From Ditylenchus dipsaci (lineage: Eukaryota; Nematoda; Chromadorea; Rhabditida; Anguinidae), in contig SADC01000900.1 in NCBI GenBank assembly GCA_004194705.1, positions 186,001-250,000 on the forward strand: a DNA stretch of 64,000 bases, in the 5' to 3' direction. The translations under genes were made by a program, and so were the position numbers. Within the stretch, counting starts at the first letter, position 1; each line of letters starts with the position of its first letter. Of this stretch, positions 44,076 through 55,002 are shown one piece after another. The notes under the pieces are model-generated. The model was not told the origin of the DNA and did not search any database. It saw nothing but the letters and a program-made list of their open reading frames with translations.

Positions 44076-44216
44076 AAAAGGACAAAAAGTTATTTATATC
44101 GAAGGTCGACTGTGCAATTTAACCAATTGACAACCGCCCTCTATCTGAACTAATGGATCAACTCATGCGTTAAATGCCCAGACATTTGTCAACATTAATT
44201 CTAAAAACGTTTAGTA

Positions 44217-44969
44217 CAGTCAAACCTCGGTTATCCGGCATCCCTGGAGACCGGCCTTAGGTTGCCGGAAAAACGAGGTTCGAATAACTGGAGTGCTTGA
44301 TAACTGAGGGTTCTTATCCTTTTGAGACTAAGGTGCTGGTTAATCGAGGTTTTCATATATTCAGGTTAAAAAAGCTCATTGAAAAGCAATTTGTCAATTA
44401 ACAACACAATTCATAACAATTAATGAAATAGTTCACAAAAATTAGTGAAAATAGTTGGTCAGTTTCTTTTGAGTTTGTTTTTCGACCGGATGCTAGTATG
44501 AAACCCCGCAGCACGCAAGTCCCCCTTTAGGAAAATGGCTTGGTTGCTTGGGTTGAGATGCGCACACCCACATACCTTAGACACAAATCACTCGAAAGTG
44601 ACTCTGGATGCATGGAAAAAACATGCATACCAGAGTTTATATATGCGGTAAGCTTCAGAAAGTGAAAATGGGTTAAAAATCCGCGATTTTTTATGACATT
44701 ATTTTTACCATGATTTGTATGCCATGACTTAAAAAAGGCTGAAATTTAGTGAAAAATACCTAAAGATGACCGCTTACCCTAAGAGGTCTCTTACCACCAC
44801 CAGAAAATTGACAAAAATGAGCGAAAAAATAAAAAATTATTAGTGAACTTTTGAGACCATGGGGACTGCCGTTAATTGAGGTTGAATCATATCGTGGGGA
44901 CCGACTCGGGGGTGCTGGATAACCGAGGGTGCCGGATAACTGGAATGCCGGATAACCGAGGTTCGACTG
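44217..44969. mobile_element. Tigger-like element (CAGTCAAACCTCGGTTATCC)
   Basis: TA flanks; ends CAGTCAAACCTCGGTTATCC and the inverse of GGATAACCGAGGTTCGACTG. TGCCGGATAAC-type subterminal units occur on both sides. A hairpin repeat copy is nested at 44500-44660. Confidence 0.85.
44500..44660 (+). repeat. Double-hairpin dispersed repeat, copy 5
   Basis: AAGTCCCCCTTTAGG, CTTGGGTTGAGATGCGCAC, TACCTTAGACACAAATCACT, CGAAAGTGACTCTGGATGCA, loop GGAAAAAA, CATGCATACCAGAGTTTATA, TATGCGGTAAGC. The second hairpin is intact. Confidence 0.82.
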
Positions 44970-45154
44970 TAGTTATGAATTTGACAGTAGTAATCAATAA
45001 ATTTGACTGTAGTTATCGATTTTCTCAAATTAAATTTTGAAAAAAAAATTGATTTTATTTATTCTCACTCACAGTGACAATCTCAGTAGGCTTACTCACC
45101 GTCTTTTTTCATCCTCACTCTCACTCACTGACCGAAAATCAGAGTGAGTGCAAA

Positions 45155-45250
45155 CACTGCTCTGGATGCATAGAAAAAGCATGCATACCAGAGTTTCTGT
45201 ATCCGGTAGACCCCAGTATTCAAAACTGTATTCAACATCTTCATTTTTTT
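45155..45250 (+). repeat. Double-hairpin dispersed repeat, copy 6 (3' half)
   Basis: CTCTGGATGCATAGAAAAAG, CATGCATACCAGAGTTTCTG, GGTAGACCCCAGTATTCAAA, ACTGTATTCAACATC. Preceded by a run of CTCACTC units (45065-45150). Confidence 0.8.
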
Positions 45251-45958
45251 ACTGGTCTCTCTAGGATAAGTGGCTCCTTTTTTGTCCTTTTCCCTCCTAA
45301 TACCTAATACCTTTGAATTTCTTTTTTACTCATTTTATGTCGAAATCACTATTTAAAAATGGTTTTTAGACACTTTTAAAAGCGGGAATGGAGGGCGCTT
45401 GATATCCTAGGTAGATATCAATCGAAATAGATTGATATTATCCGATCTTCCACATATTTTGTGTTGAATTTATAGTGCGCAAGTGCACCTACCGTATTTT
45501 CTCTAATAGCTCACCCGTCTCCCTTAACAATGGAATACCTGACTGTCCTAAGAGCACATCCTGGTGCACAATTTTACGCTGAACACGATAGTAAAAAAGA
45601 AATTTTTAAAAAATCACTATTTGCGGGCCAGCTGCTCCCACGTACCGACCAAGTCAACGTTTTTGCGTGTGAAACTTCAAGAGAGCATACCTCGTCAATT
45701 TTTATTATCGAATGCTGTAATTTATAACTTAAAAGAAAGCGCAGATCATGGGCCTTCTGATGAGATATTATTGAGGTATTGATGACCATTAAATGTAAAA
45801 ATTTTACTTCAAAGAAAAAATTGTGTCATTTTGTGGTCTTCCGGTCGCTGTTGTCTTTTGTCCGTGTCCGATCTCATAGAAAGCGTCAACTGTATTTTAG
45901 TTAGCGTATAACCTCTAAAATTTCCTTCCTCAAATTAAAAAAATGGTGGTGTGGATGT

Positions 45959-46146
45959 TTGCCTTGGTCCCTGTTATTGTTTTTTTGTGATCTTTCAGGC
46001 TAAGGCTCAATCAAAAGTAGGCCCACGTATGTTAAGACGAACTTAATCATGAGTCTGAAATAAGTTTGAGTCCGTCCTAACATACGCTGGCCAACCATTG
46101 CCTGAGCCTAAAAAATCATAAAAAAACAGCAGGGGGACCAAGACAA
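45959..46146. mobile_element. CTTGGTCCC MITE
   Basis: Arms TTGCCTTGGTCCCTGTTATT and the inverse of CAGCAGGGGGACCAAGACAA; core ACATACGCTGGCCAACC. Relatives with the same CTTGGTCCC ends: 48139-48252 and 60940-61150. Confidence 0.7.
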
Positions 46147-46304
46147 ATCCCCCCCATTGAGGGATAGGGCCAAGTTTTCGACATAGCTGACACTATAGTT
46201 GACAATATAGTTCTATACTGAAGGCAGCATTTACATTGGCCTGGAACTGCTTTCATTTTGACGTCATCGTTCGAACTGCAAGTTTTTAAAAACGCACATT
46301 ACGC

Positions 46305-46430
46305 CAAGAACCTCCTTACTAGCATTTTCAAAAGTTTGAAAAATGCTAGTGAAAAGCTAGTCAAAATGACCAGCATTTTACTAGCATTTTTCAAACATTG
46401 AAAAATGCTAGTAACACTATCTAGCATTAA
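46305..46430. repeat. AAAAATGCTAGT short repeat cluster
   Basis: About eight copies of (A)AAATGCTAGT or its inverse in 125 bp, forming small hairpins. Confidence 0.65.
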
Positions 46431-48138
46431 TAAAATCGCTAAAAAAAATTTAAATTGTGAACCCTGGTTCCTATAGGCAGACTTTACGAAAATTCCAGTG
46501 TCTCATATTATTTTGTTAGAGCCTTGGTTTCATAGATTTCATCTTCTATCCATTAAATGAATTTTTAGCCTAAAAAGCCCTCTTTCGACATAACTTATCA
46601 AATGAAATATTAAAAACCAATCAAAATAGCTATAATACCGTCACTCAAGTAAATTTCAATCTTTGACCATTTGAAATGCTAAATTTAGAGACTGTCCAAT
46701 CTATTTTTTTCTAAATATACATCTAATGTTTGGTTGATAATCATGCGCATTCTAATCTCCAACGTGCCAATCAGAAAAAACTTTTACTGCCCATATATTT
46801 GCTGCCTAAGCCTACAGTCAAACGTACTTATGAAATTGTTTTCTTTATCTGTGCATGTATTGGATTAAATTGTTTTGATCTTTTTGCTGTTCCCTCCAAT
46901 TAAGCTGACAGATATGGTCAGTCCAGGCAGTATAAAATAGCCTGGCCTGATGGATGGACTTCAGTATTTCCAGTATTCATATTTTTATATATTAGAAAAA
47001 AATTCATATTATTTTTAAAACAAATTCTTTATTTCTAAATTTTGTAGTCTTTTAATTCAAAACGAATTTTCCGACTATTTTTATTTTTTTCAAAAATATA
47101 TCAAAGTCCATATTTTTTCTTTATAACTGGAGTCGTTGTCACTATTTTTTTCGGATGACTATCAACTCGTGACTCGAGACGACATAAAAATCAACAATTT
47201 TCAGAATTTTTTTGGGAATTTACCTATTTTGACAAAATATTTTTTCCCATATTTTTGATAAAAAAGATTTTTTCGAAATTCTGAATTTGGTTTTTTTTTC
47301 AAAGTATTCGATATTTTAATGGCAGTTGCTTTGAAATCTCTACTGACCGTGTTTTAGGCATTTAGTTCTCAACCCACTTTTTAAATACTAAAATACACTT
47401 TTAGAATTTTGATTTTTAAAACTATTTCTCAGCTTTTTTAAGAACACAAAAACTATTTTAGGTATAATGAAAACAGAGATAAGCAGTTTCTAAATTACTT
47501 TTCTGACGTTTTTCAAGCTATGCGAAATAATCTGGGTAGTTTCGAGCATTTTCTAAGAGGCGTAGATTTTTACCTACCGTTTCTCCGCAAGTCATGCTAG
47601 GCTGGAGAAAAGACTGCCAATTTGGAAGGGTGTTTATACATCGGATTTGACAAACTCATCCTCTCAATTCTGCGGCCAAGGCACAAACTTGTAGGCTTTA
47701 GCATGGTTAAGCAGCTTTTCTAGACGGCTAGATTGAGGGAGTGCATAAGCTTTTTGAAAAATAATAAATAAAAATGCTAAATTAGTTTTATAAATATTCT
47801 TTCTTTTCTAAAACTACTGTGCTATTATTTAAGCAAACTTTTGCAGTCAAAATTTTAATAGATTAATTCTTTAAAACACTGCTTCATGTCCAAATTAAAG
47901 TTAGTTCCAAGCATTCTCCCCACTATTCACAACAGTCTTTCCCATTTTGCCAATTGTTATTTATGCGGTAAAAGTTCTGCCGTTAAAACTAGTAGGTGTT
48001 TATTACACCATTGTCATTAGTTTTCAAAAGACAGTGTTATAAGATCCAATGCTGTATCGTATCGCAATCTAGTGGGAAAAGAGGTGGTGGTCACGGGGTT
48101 GCGGGTTAAAAGTGCGGGCCTAGTCTACAATCGGTACC
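46431..48138. other. 1.7 kb with no supported gene
   Basis: AT-rich, without clear exons, inverted repeats or RNA genes. Confidence 0.35.
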
Positions 48139-48252
48139 GAAAATCTGCCTTCGTCTTCCCTGTTCTTTTTTTGTGAATAATGGACCATAATGGACACGGG
48201 GACCAAGCTATTTTTCACGAAAAAAAAACAACAGCGAGACCAAGGCAGATTT
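48139..48252. mobile_element. Short inverted-repeat MITE (AAATCTGCCTT)
   Basis: Ends AAATCTGCCTTCGTCTTCCC and the inverse of GAGACCAAGGCAGATTT around about 45 bp. Same CTTGGTC-type class as 45959. Confidence 0.65.
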
Positions 48253-50115
48253 GTGTTACTAATTTTAGACTACAGCTCAGATCTATTTTACAAATTTCAA
48301 TTTAAAAAATATTAGCACACAAAGAAAAATCTTAAATTTACAGGATTATATTCTATTTTTATTTTTCTATCAATATATTCTCGCCTTGCTATTTCATTCG
48401 GCTGGACATGTGTTGTCGGTCATGTTTTTACATCATGACTAGAACATCATGTTCTGCTGAAAGGACCTGCCTTCTACCTATTTAAAACTACTGAGGCTCC
48501 ATATTCAAACCTAATTTGCTAATTTGTCAATACTGCTACATTCTTCAAGAACATGACTATCCTTGCATGTGTTCTACAGTGGTTCTATTAAACCAAACTC
48601 CAGGCTATTACTGCATCTAATGGGTAATCACCGGGAACACATGTATGGTTAGCTGTGTTTTGGCTATACTACTGCTTTTCTACTATTTTTTCAACTACTA
48701 CTATTTCACCTAACCGAGGTGGTTGCGCAGCTGCTTATCCTTTCTGTGACCATCGAATTTTCAAATTTGATCACATGCAAGAGGATATGCAGCTCTGAAG
48801 TCACCTTGATAGTACTTCTAAATATTTTTGCAACAGCTTGTTCGCCAATTTCGCCTTTACAAATTTTTCGGCTGAATTTAGCAATTTTGATATTGAAAAC
48901 TAAATTTTTGAGGAATTTTTTTGTCTTTCTTTTGTTACGAAAGTCCAAATTTTCAAATTCCCACCAGAATGAAACTTTACATTTTATCGGATCTAATCAA
49001 CTTTTAAACTCATCTTGAGACAAATTTTATGCACGCAGGAACAAAGAAAAGTCAAATATTGTGGTGGTTGAAAATATGACTCCTTATGAACCGCGTTGAA
49101 CCAAGATAAAAAAAATTAAAATTTGGAAAAAACTATTTTCCAATTTTATGAGATTTACAAAAATATGTGAGTTTTAGTACTAAAATTTAAAAATTAGGCC
49201 AAAAAAATTGGAAATAACATACTGATTGAACTATATTGAACTACTCAAAATTTAGAAACTACAATATTCCATCTAGGAAATATTATATTTTATTACTTCT
49301 ACAGCAAAATGTCTAGTCGAAGGCTGGTCTTCCCAGTGCCACAATCCCTTTAAAATTAAGAGGATTGGCACGAAGAAGTCCATTCTCCTATTAGTTCAAT
49401 CGCAGTCAACATTCTAGTTAACTATAAATTATTTATTATTCCATATACTATTTATTCTACTGATCTACACAGACCCACTTTACTGTGGAATTCTTAATGT
49501 GCAAATCAAGTAGCTCTGTTTAACACACAGAATGTTTGAGCAGATTTGGCATAGAGAATTCCATGTGTATTGTGGTTTTTTCACTTTTATTTCAACGGAT
49601 TTTTTTATTTCTCTATGATAGTCTATCGAAATTCATTCTCAAGGAATTTCTCAAGTTTTTGTGATCAAGATCAAAGATAGCTTTAAATTTCATTTTTTAA
49701 CTTAGGCGAAATGTTAGATCAACCGCTAGTTTTAGATTTAAAAAAAAGTTTTTTGTAAAAAAATTCAAGGCTTGAACAATCGTTTTATCTCCATAAAATT
49801 ATTTCTTATATATAGAGTACCGTATTACTCTATAAAACGGGCACTCTCTAATAAATGGGCCCGTCAACTTTGAAGACTTATATCTTGGAGAAGAGTGAAT
49901 ATTTTGCTAAGCTGTTTGATGCATTTTCTTAACTCCCCCTAGCTCTATCGATTGCAGATTTTAGATTTTGGTTGAGCACCCGGAAATCTCGAGGATTTTG
50001 GCGGACCGGTGAAATCCTAAAAAATTATTTTGATGTTTCAGCCAACAATTTGAAAAATTGTTACCCAAAAACTTAACAGAAGGATACACCCGACCATTTT
50101 ATAGTTAAATTTTCA
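48253..50115. other. 1.9 kb with no supported gene
   Basis: The overlapping frames at 48706-49018 on the two strands have no identifiable product. A solo CCGTATTACTC end is at 49821, and 49905-49990 resembles 55262-55350 (CTTAGCTCCCATGAGCTCTA against CTTAACTCCCCCTAGCTCTA). Confidence 0.35.
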
Positions 50116-50119
50116 TTAA

Positions 50120-50311
50120 ATGACCATACTTGTTGATGCAAATGAAAATTTGGCAAGTTTGAATTGGCGGGGGACACTTTACTTTTGTCTGGCATTCCAC
50201 TCTTTGCAGTTATTTCGAGCGATTTAAAAGAGTACAGTGAGAGACGAAAGAGAGGTGTCCGCGCGTATTTGAATTTGTCGAATTCTCATTTGCATCAAAA
50301 AGTATGGTCCT
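50120..50311. mobile_element. Hairpin MITE, TGACCAT family, copy D
   Basis: TTAA-type ends (50116-50119; 50312-50315). Arms share ACCATACTTGTTGATGCAAA (left) with the inverse of TTTGCATCAAAAAGTATGGT; the middle has GGGGGACACT, TTTGTCT and GAGACGAAAGAG as in copy C. Confidence 0.75.
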
Positions 50312-50594
50312 TTAAAAAAATAAAGAAAGGTACGAAGGCGTTAATTCCAAAAATGTTTTAGATTTAACGACTCCGGCTGTATAAAGCACCCATTGGTCTG
50401 TGCCGAGCAATCAAATGGTTCTCAGCAGTTAGTTTTGGCGTTTTCAGGGTCTCAGATTAAAAATTTCACGATCAAGGTAGCTTTTTGTACTTGTGTATTA
50501 TTTTGACTTCTTTGTTTTATCTATTTATGAGTGTTTTTAATTTAGTCCATATGAACTTCTTTTCTCGTACGCTAAGGTCTCGAAATTACGAATT

Positions 50595-50801
50595 ATGAAC
50601 AAAAATGAAGAAAAGCTTACAAAAATATATAAAACAAGGAAGCCGAGACAATACGTATGCATCAATTTTTTTTATTATAAGTTAAGAGATGAGTACTACG
50701 ATGAAACTTCGTGCACTTTTTTAGCCTACAAAAAAGCATACCTCAAAGTTGTCCAGAAAGAAAGCAAGAAAGGAAAGTTTGCAATCTCTATGTGGTTCTG
50801 A
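50595..50801 (+). CDS. Unsupported 68-codon lysine/tyrosine-rich frame
   Basis: Starts MNKNEEKLTKIYKTRKPRQY. It lies in a repeat-free 600-bp stretch and begins with ATG, but there are no recognisable domain, splice signals or neighbours to support it. Listed because its composition is less repetitive than the surrounding frames. Confidence 0.15.
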   Translation: MNKNEEKLTKIYKTRKPRQYVCINFFYYKLRDEYYDETSCTFLAYKKAYLKVVQKESKKGKFAISMWF

Positions 50802-50935
50802 AAGTGAAAAAGGCAGTACATTAGGCAATAAAATAAAATTTGTATTAAAACACCATTTGTTTAGCTGTACTGATATTGTTGGTCGAATAAAAGTTTTTTT
50901 AACAATTTTAAAGGGAATATATTTTGGCTGTAGGT

Positions 50936-51692
50936 GAAAACACACACCAAAATACTGATTTCCCGCAGTAAATTTGAATTTCAAACAAAATACTGATTTC
51001 CTGCAGTAAATTACTGATTTCCCGCAGTAAATTTTGTATTTCCTGCAGTAAATTTTGCGGGAATTTGAATTTTCAAGTCAGAAAATAACTTCAACTGGTC
51101 AGAATCCCACCCCAGAGTGGCCAGAAGTCCCTGAAAGTTGGTTTTTTGGGGGTTTACTAAAGGGGGGGGGGTAAAGTTTTTGCGAAAAATCGATTGAGCG
51201 GATCAGATTTCGGGTCCGATGGCTCAATTGCTCAGGATTCCACCCTTAACCATTCTCAACTATCTTAAACCACCCTAAACCATCCCAAACTGCTCCAGAC
51301 CAGTATCTAACTACCCTAAATCAGTGCTTAGGTTGGTTTAAGATAGTTGAGAATGGTTAAGGGTGGAATCCTGAACAATTGAGCCGATCGGACCCGAAAT
51401 CTGATCCGCTCAATCGATTTTTCGCAAAAAGTTTACCCCCCTTTAGTAAACCCCCAAAAAACCAACTTTCAGGGACTTCTGGCCACTCTGGGTGGCATTC
51501 TGACCAGTTGAAGGTATTTTCTGACCTGAAAATTCAAATTCCCGCAAATTTACTGCAGGAAATACAAAATTTACTGCGGGAAATCAGTAATTTACTGCAG
51601 GAAATCAGTATTTTGTTTTGAAATTCAAATTTACTGCGGGAAATAATAAATTTACTGCGGGAAATCAGTATTTTGGTGTGTGTGAAATCAAT
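50936..51692. repeat. Near-perfect palindrome with TTACTGCGGGAAATCAG tandem units
   Basis: Arms 50936-51300 and 51318-51692 around a loop of about 20-40 bp. Outer parts: 4-5 units of CTGATTTCCCGCAGTAAATT. Middle: GAAGTCCCTGAAAGTTGG, TTTACTAAA with a G-run, CGATTGAGCGGATCAGATTT. Inner: GTTGAGAATGGTTAAGGGTG. The arms differ by only a few substitutions and the G-run length (10 against 5). The frames 51379-51621 (+) and 51534-51734 (-) are repeat translations. Confidence 0.88.
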
Positions 51693-51839
51693 TTTAGCCA
51701 TATATTTTTTGGGGGAGGAGGGCAAAGTAACCATTTTGTTTTTTTGGTTATTTTTTATGTTTTAAACATTATTCTTTCGTAATATTTGCAAAATTATAAA
51801 AAAACAATATGAACAAAATTCTCAAATTGACTCCCCTCC

Positions 51840-52420
51840 CCAAGATTCCAAGACAAGATTTTTAACTGACATTTTGACCAAGACCACGAGCAAGATTTTC
51901 GAAAACGGCTAAGCAAGATCTTGGCCAAAAAACAAAATTAATAGTATAAATTTTTATAGCGAAACTTCTGCCAGTCTTATATAACTTTTATACGCACTAT
52001 GTTTCCCTGTTCTTGATTTTGTGCTTTCTATATTGTTTGACGTGTGTTTCATTAGAGATGGAAATTTGACATTTTCGGGACGACACGGGACTAAATTTGA
52101 ATAATTTTTTCCGAATAGGACACCGGGACGCAACATTGTTAAAAATTTTCAGGCTGGAAATTGTCCCGCCCCGTCATTTTTTAAATCTTGTCTAAGGCCC
52201 AAAAACAGAATTCGGGTATGTTATGACCCCTAAAACGATAAAATGGGTCGTCATACTTTTTGTAAATTTTTAATACAAGTTATGCCAGAAAACCGAGACT
52301 AACATTTCTAGAAATGACCCAGCAAGATCCCAAGGCAAGATTTTTAGTCAAAACTGGGGCAAGACAAGACAAGATCTTGGCCAAGATCTTGTCTTGTTTC
52401 TGTCTCTAGTCCCAAATATA
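51840..52420. mobile_element. Decayed hAT-like material with AAGATCTTG repeats
   Basis: CAAGATCTTGGCCAAGA units near both ends (51840-51935 and 52315-52405), a right terminus whose inverse is TAGAGACAGAAACAAG, and in the middle a relic of the GGGAC family (52050-52180, TTAGAGATGGAAATTTGAC). The left end is unclear. Confidence 0.5.
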
Positions 52421-52642
52421 GACCGTTTAAATTCAAAGTTTAACACATTTAAACGCATTAGAAGGGTGCTAGTTGGAATTTTTTTGGCTGCACACTTTTT
52501 TTTAGTTGAGCCTATCGTGTTCTAAAGCTAAATTTTCAATAATTGAATTTTCAATCTACAAAATTTTTTCGACTCTGTGTTAAAAATGCAATAAAAGGTG
52601 GTTTACGCCCCTAGTTTAGCCTTTACCCCTGTCGTTCTACCG

Positions 52643-53070
52643 GCTGTCCCAAAAATACCCGACGGATTTTATACGTCTTTTTTAAGATGATTCTTGCATT
52701 CAAAAATTATTTCAATGATATCATTTTGTAGCTCTTTCCTTCTTCTTCCGAATGGTATATAAAGTTTTATAAGAATATTTTAGAAAAGCCATTTTTTGGC
52801 TACAAACACATGTGAGGTCATTTTAGGATGTTGATAGGCATTTTTATCACTTTAACTGATCAAATTTTTTTTGGAAGTTCAAGGCTACAGCAAAATAAGA
52901 GCACCATGATGTAGCGCAGTTCAAGAGCTTCAAAACCCACTTTACACAGAAGCTTTAAAAAATCTGGGTGTTGAGATATGGTTTTTTTGAAAAAATTAAT
53001 ATCTTGAAAATCGACCAAAATCAAATTTTTTGGAATTTTAGTCACTTTTTCAAGATATTAATTTTTTCAA
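52643..53070. mobile_element. Left half of a TGTCCC foldback element, truncated
   Basis: Starts GGCTGTCCCAAAAATACCCG, then ATCATTTTGTAGCTCTTTCC, CGAATGGTATATAAAG and GATGTAGCGCAGTTCAAGAG, modules shared with 13806-15279, 30516-31245 and 63440-64000. The inner hairpin CTTGAAAATCGACCAAAATC is complete; the outer right half is missing, cut by the palindrome that follows. Confidence 0.55.
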
Positions 53071-53084
53071 AAATATATGCCACA

Positions 53085-54440
53085 AATATACTTTTTTCTG
53101 CTGCAAATATACTTTTTTCGCAGATTTACTTTTTTTCTGCCGCAAATCTGCGTCTTTTGCCGCAAATTCACTCTTTTCTGCCGCAAATATAGATTTTACA
53201 GTTGCCAGATGCCTTTAATACAAGTCTGTCTTCTTTTAAGGCTTTAGGGAAAGGTTGGGTTTTTCGTTGGTTTTTAGCCAATATATACACTTTTTACGGC
53301 TTTTTTTTCAGCTGGATGTCTAGGATATGCAGCTATAGTGGGATGTGCACATCGGTTGACTTAGCCTTTATTTATTTTTGCTTTGAGATGTTTTTTTTTC
53401 AGGGCTTTATATTTGTGATTTTAGGTTTGCTAGACAGGTGAATTTTTATTTTTCACACCTATCGCACTGCAATTTCATACAGCTAGACAAGTTCTCAAAC
53501 GAATGTAATGTCACGTCGATTTTTTTTGAATATGTGTCAACTGTAGATTTTGTAGTGCTGTATGTAGTCGAAGTGCGACTCTCTATGTGCCTTCGTGCTC
53601 CACCCCAGGACAGTATGGCTAGGTCGTTGTAACATAACTGTCGGAGCACGTTAACTTCAAGAGGCTGCCTAGCGAGAGTTAGGCTTTTCTGATATTTATT
53701 TCACCCATTTCAGGTCTTATCGTAATTTAACAGACTAATTATTTACTGGTGTCGGCGACCAGCCATAAATCAAATTCTTCTTGTTCTATGCGTACTTTTC
53801 ATATAGAAAGAACTTTTTCGTGTCGGTGATTGGATGTATCATATTCAAGTAAATCTGAAAATAAGTGAAGTAAATGTCAGAAATGCCTAACTCTTGCTAG
53901 GCAGCTTCTTGAAGTTAACGTGCTCCGACAGTTATGTTACAACGACCTAGCCATACTGTCCTGGGGTGGAGCACGAAGGCACATAGAGAGTCGCACTTCG
54001 ACTACATACAGCACTACAAAATCTACAGTTGACACATATTTAAAAAAAATTCGACGTGACATTACATTCGTTAGAGAACTTGTCTAGCTGTATGAAATTG
54101 CAGTGCGATAGGTGTGAAAAATAAAAATTCACCTGTCTAGCAAACCTACCTGTCTAGTTCACCTGTCTAGCAAACCAAAATCACAAATATAAAGCCCTGA
54201 AAAAAAACATCTCAAAGCAAAAATAAATAAAGGCTAAGCCAACCGATGTGCGCATCCCACTATGGCTGCATATCCTAGACATCCACCTGAAAAAAAAGCC
54301 GTAAAAAGTGTGTATATTGGCTAAAAACCAACCTTTCCCCATAGCCTTAAAAGAAGACAGACTTGTATTAAAGGCATCTGGCAACTGTAAAATCTATATT
54401 TGCGGCAGAAAAGAGTGAATTTGCGGCAAAAAAACGCAGA
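53085..54440. repeat. Palindrome with about 590-bp arms and mirrored open frames
   Basis: Arms 53085-53700 and 53870-54440 are inverted copies. The arms encode the same peptide on opposite strands (53202-53441 + and 54181-54384 -): MPDAFNTSLSSFKALGKGW, then FYGFFF, MSRICSYSGM and AFIYFCFEMFFFQ. The minus copy lacks four codons and its end is frameshifted. The spacer (53701-53869) is single-copy. Flanks are AAATCTGCG / TTTGCCGC units. Whether the mirrored frame was ever a gene is unclear. Confidence 0.85.
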
Positions 54441-54523
54441 TTTGAGGGGTGCGCGACGTTTTACTACCAGGACAGTTCACTACCGAGGCCGTTTCACTAC
54501 CGTGCCGTTTCACTACCAGGACT

Positions 54524-54684
54524 GCAAGCGTGGCTTGCGGCTTCGTGGGGATCGTCCGAAAAGCAAGCACATAGAATATGTCAAAGCCGTCACGAACATC
54601 TTGGCCATGGTGGAAGACTATGAGAACAGAAACCTGATGGATTACCTTTGTGGAGTCGCTCTGAACTTCGTCATGGAAGAATAA
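54524..54684 (+). pseudogene. Captured exon-like frame inside the CGTTTCACTACC element
   Basis: Stretch encoding RGDRPKSKHIEYVKAVTNIL then MVEDYENRNLMDYLCGVALN and FVMEE-stop, in frame with repeat sequence upstream and without an ATG of its own. Its GC content and codon mix differ from the repeat arms, which suggests a terminal exon taken from a cellular gene. No family recognised. Confidence 0.4.
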
Positions 54685-54762
54685 ATCTATAGTTTAACTT
54701 CATTTATTGTTTTTGTTGTTGTTATGTTTATGTTGGATGTTGTTATAATGAATAAAAATTTG

Positions 54763-55002
54763 GACCCTAGTATAGAATACCTCCCCCACCCCAAAATTTT
54801 CCTTCTAAAACTTAAGTGAAGACTACCCAAATTTATGTCCCAGACCCCCAAAAATATGCGTAAAGTCTTTATTAGTCACAACTTCCGTACGCTGGCCTAC
54901 CCTCAAACCTAAGGGCTAAGCCTAAACTTGTTGTTTGCAAGGGTAGTTACAGCGATTTTGAAAACGTCCGATTTTGGGGGGGGGGTATTCTATACTAGCG
55001 CC
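54763..55002. mobile_element. C-run MITE, copy 2
   Basis: Homologue of 18950-19180 with the same order of landmarks (GACCCTAGTATAGAATACC, TTATGTCCCAGACCCC, GTACGCTGGCCTACC, inverse end GGCGCTAGTATAGAATAC). Flanking octamers AAAATTTG and AAATTCTG are similar but not identical, suggesting an older insertion. Confidence 0.8.

Larger units (their letters stand above)
43316..45892. mobile_element. Tigger-like compound: family F copy 2 within a possible 2.6-kb outer element
   Basis: Ends CAGTCGACGCTCTCTATAAG (43316) and the inverse of CTCATAGAAAGCGTCAACTG (45892), each next to TA. The first 570 bp (to about 43884) are a complete foldback whose inner arms (CGAATGTTATTCGTCAGTCT, AAGGATCCCGATTTTACCGA) match family F at 33954 and 58169. 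Nested inside: hAT-like 43384, a GTCTTTTTGCAGC palindrome (43930-44075), the CAGTCAAACCTCGG element at 44217 and two hairpin repeats. Confidence 0.6.

Noticed and set aside
43804..44130. A 108-codon frame rich in K and F with an antisense partner
   Set aside because: It is read through a palindromic GCAGCAAAAAAAGTC repeat; both strands are open because of the symmetry.
48706..49018. Overlapping 80- and 99-codon frames on the two strands
   Set aside because: No splice signals, motifs or repeat explanation; both remain compatible with chance in this composition.
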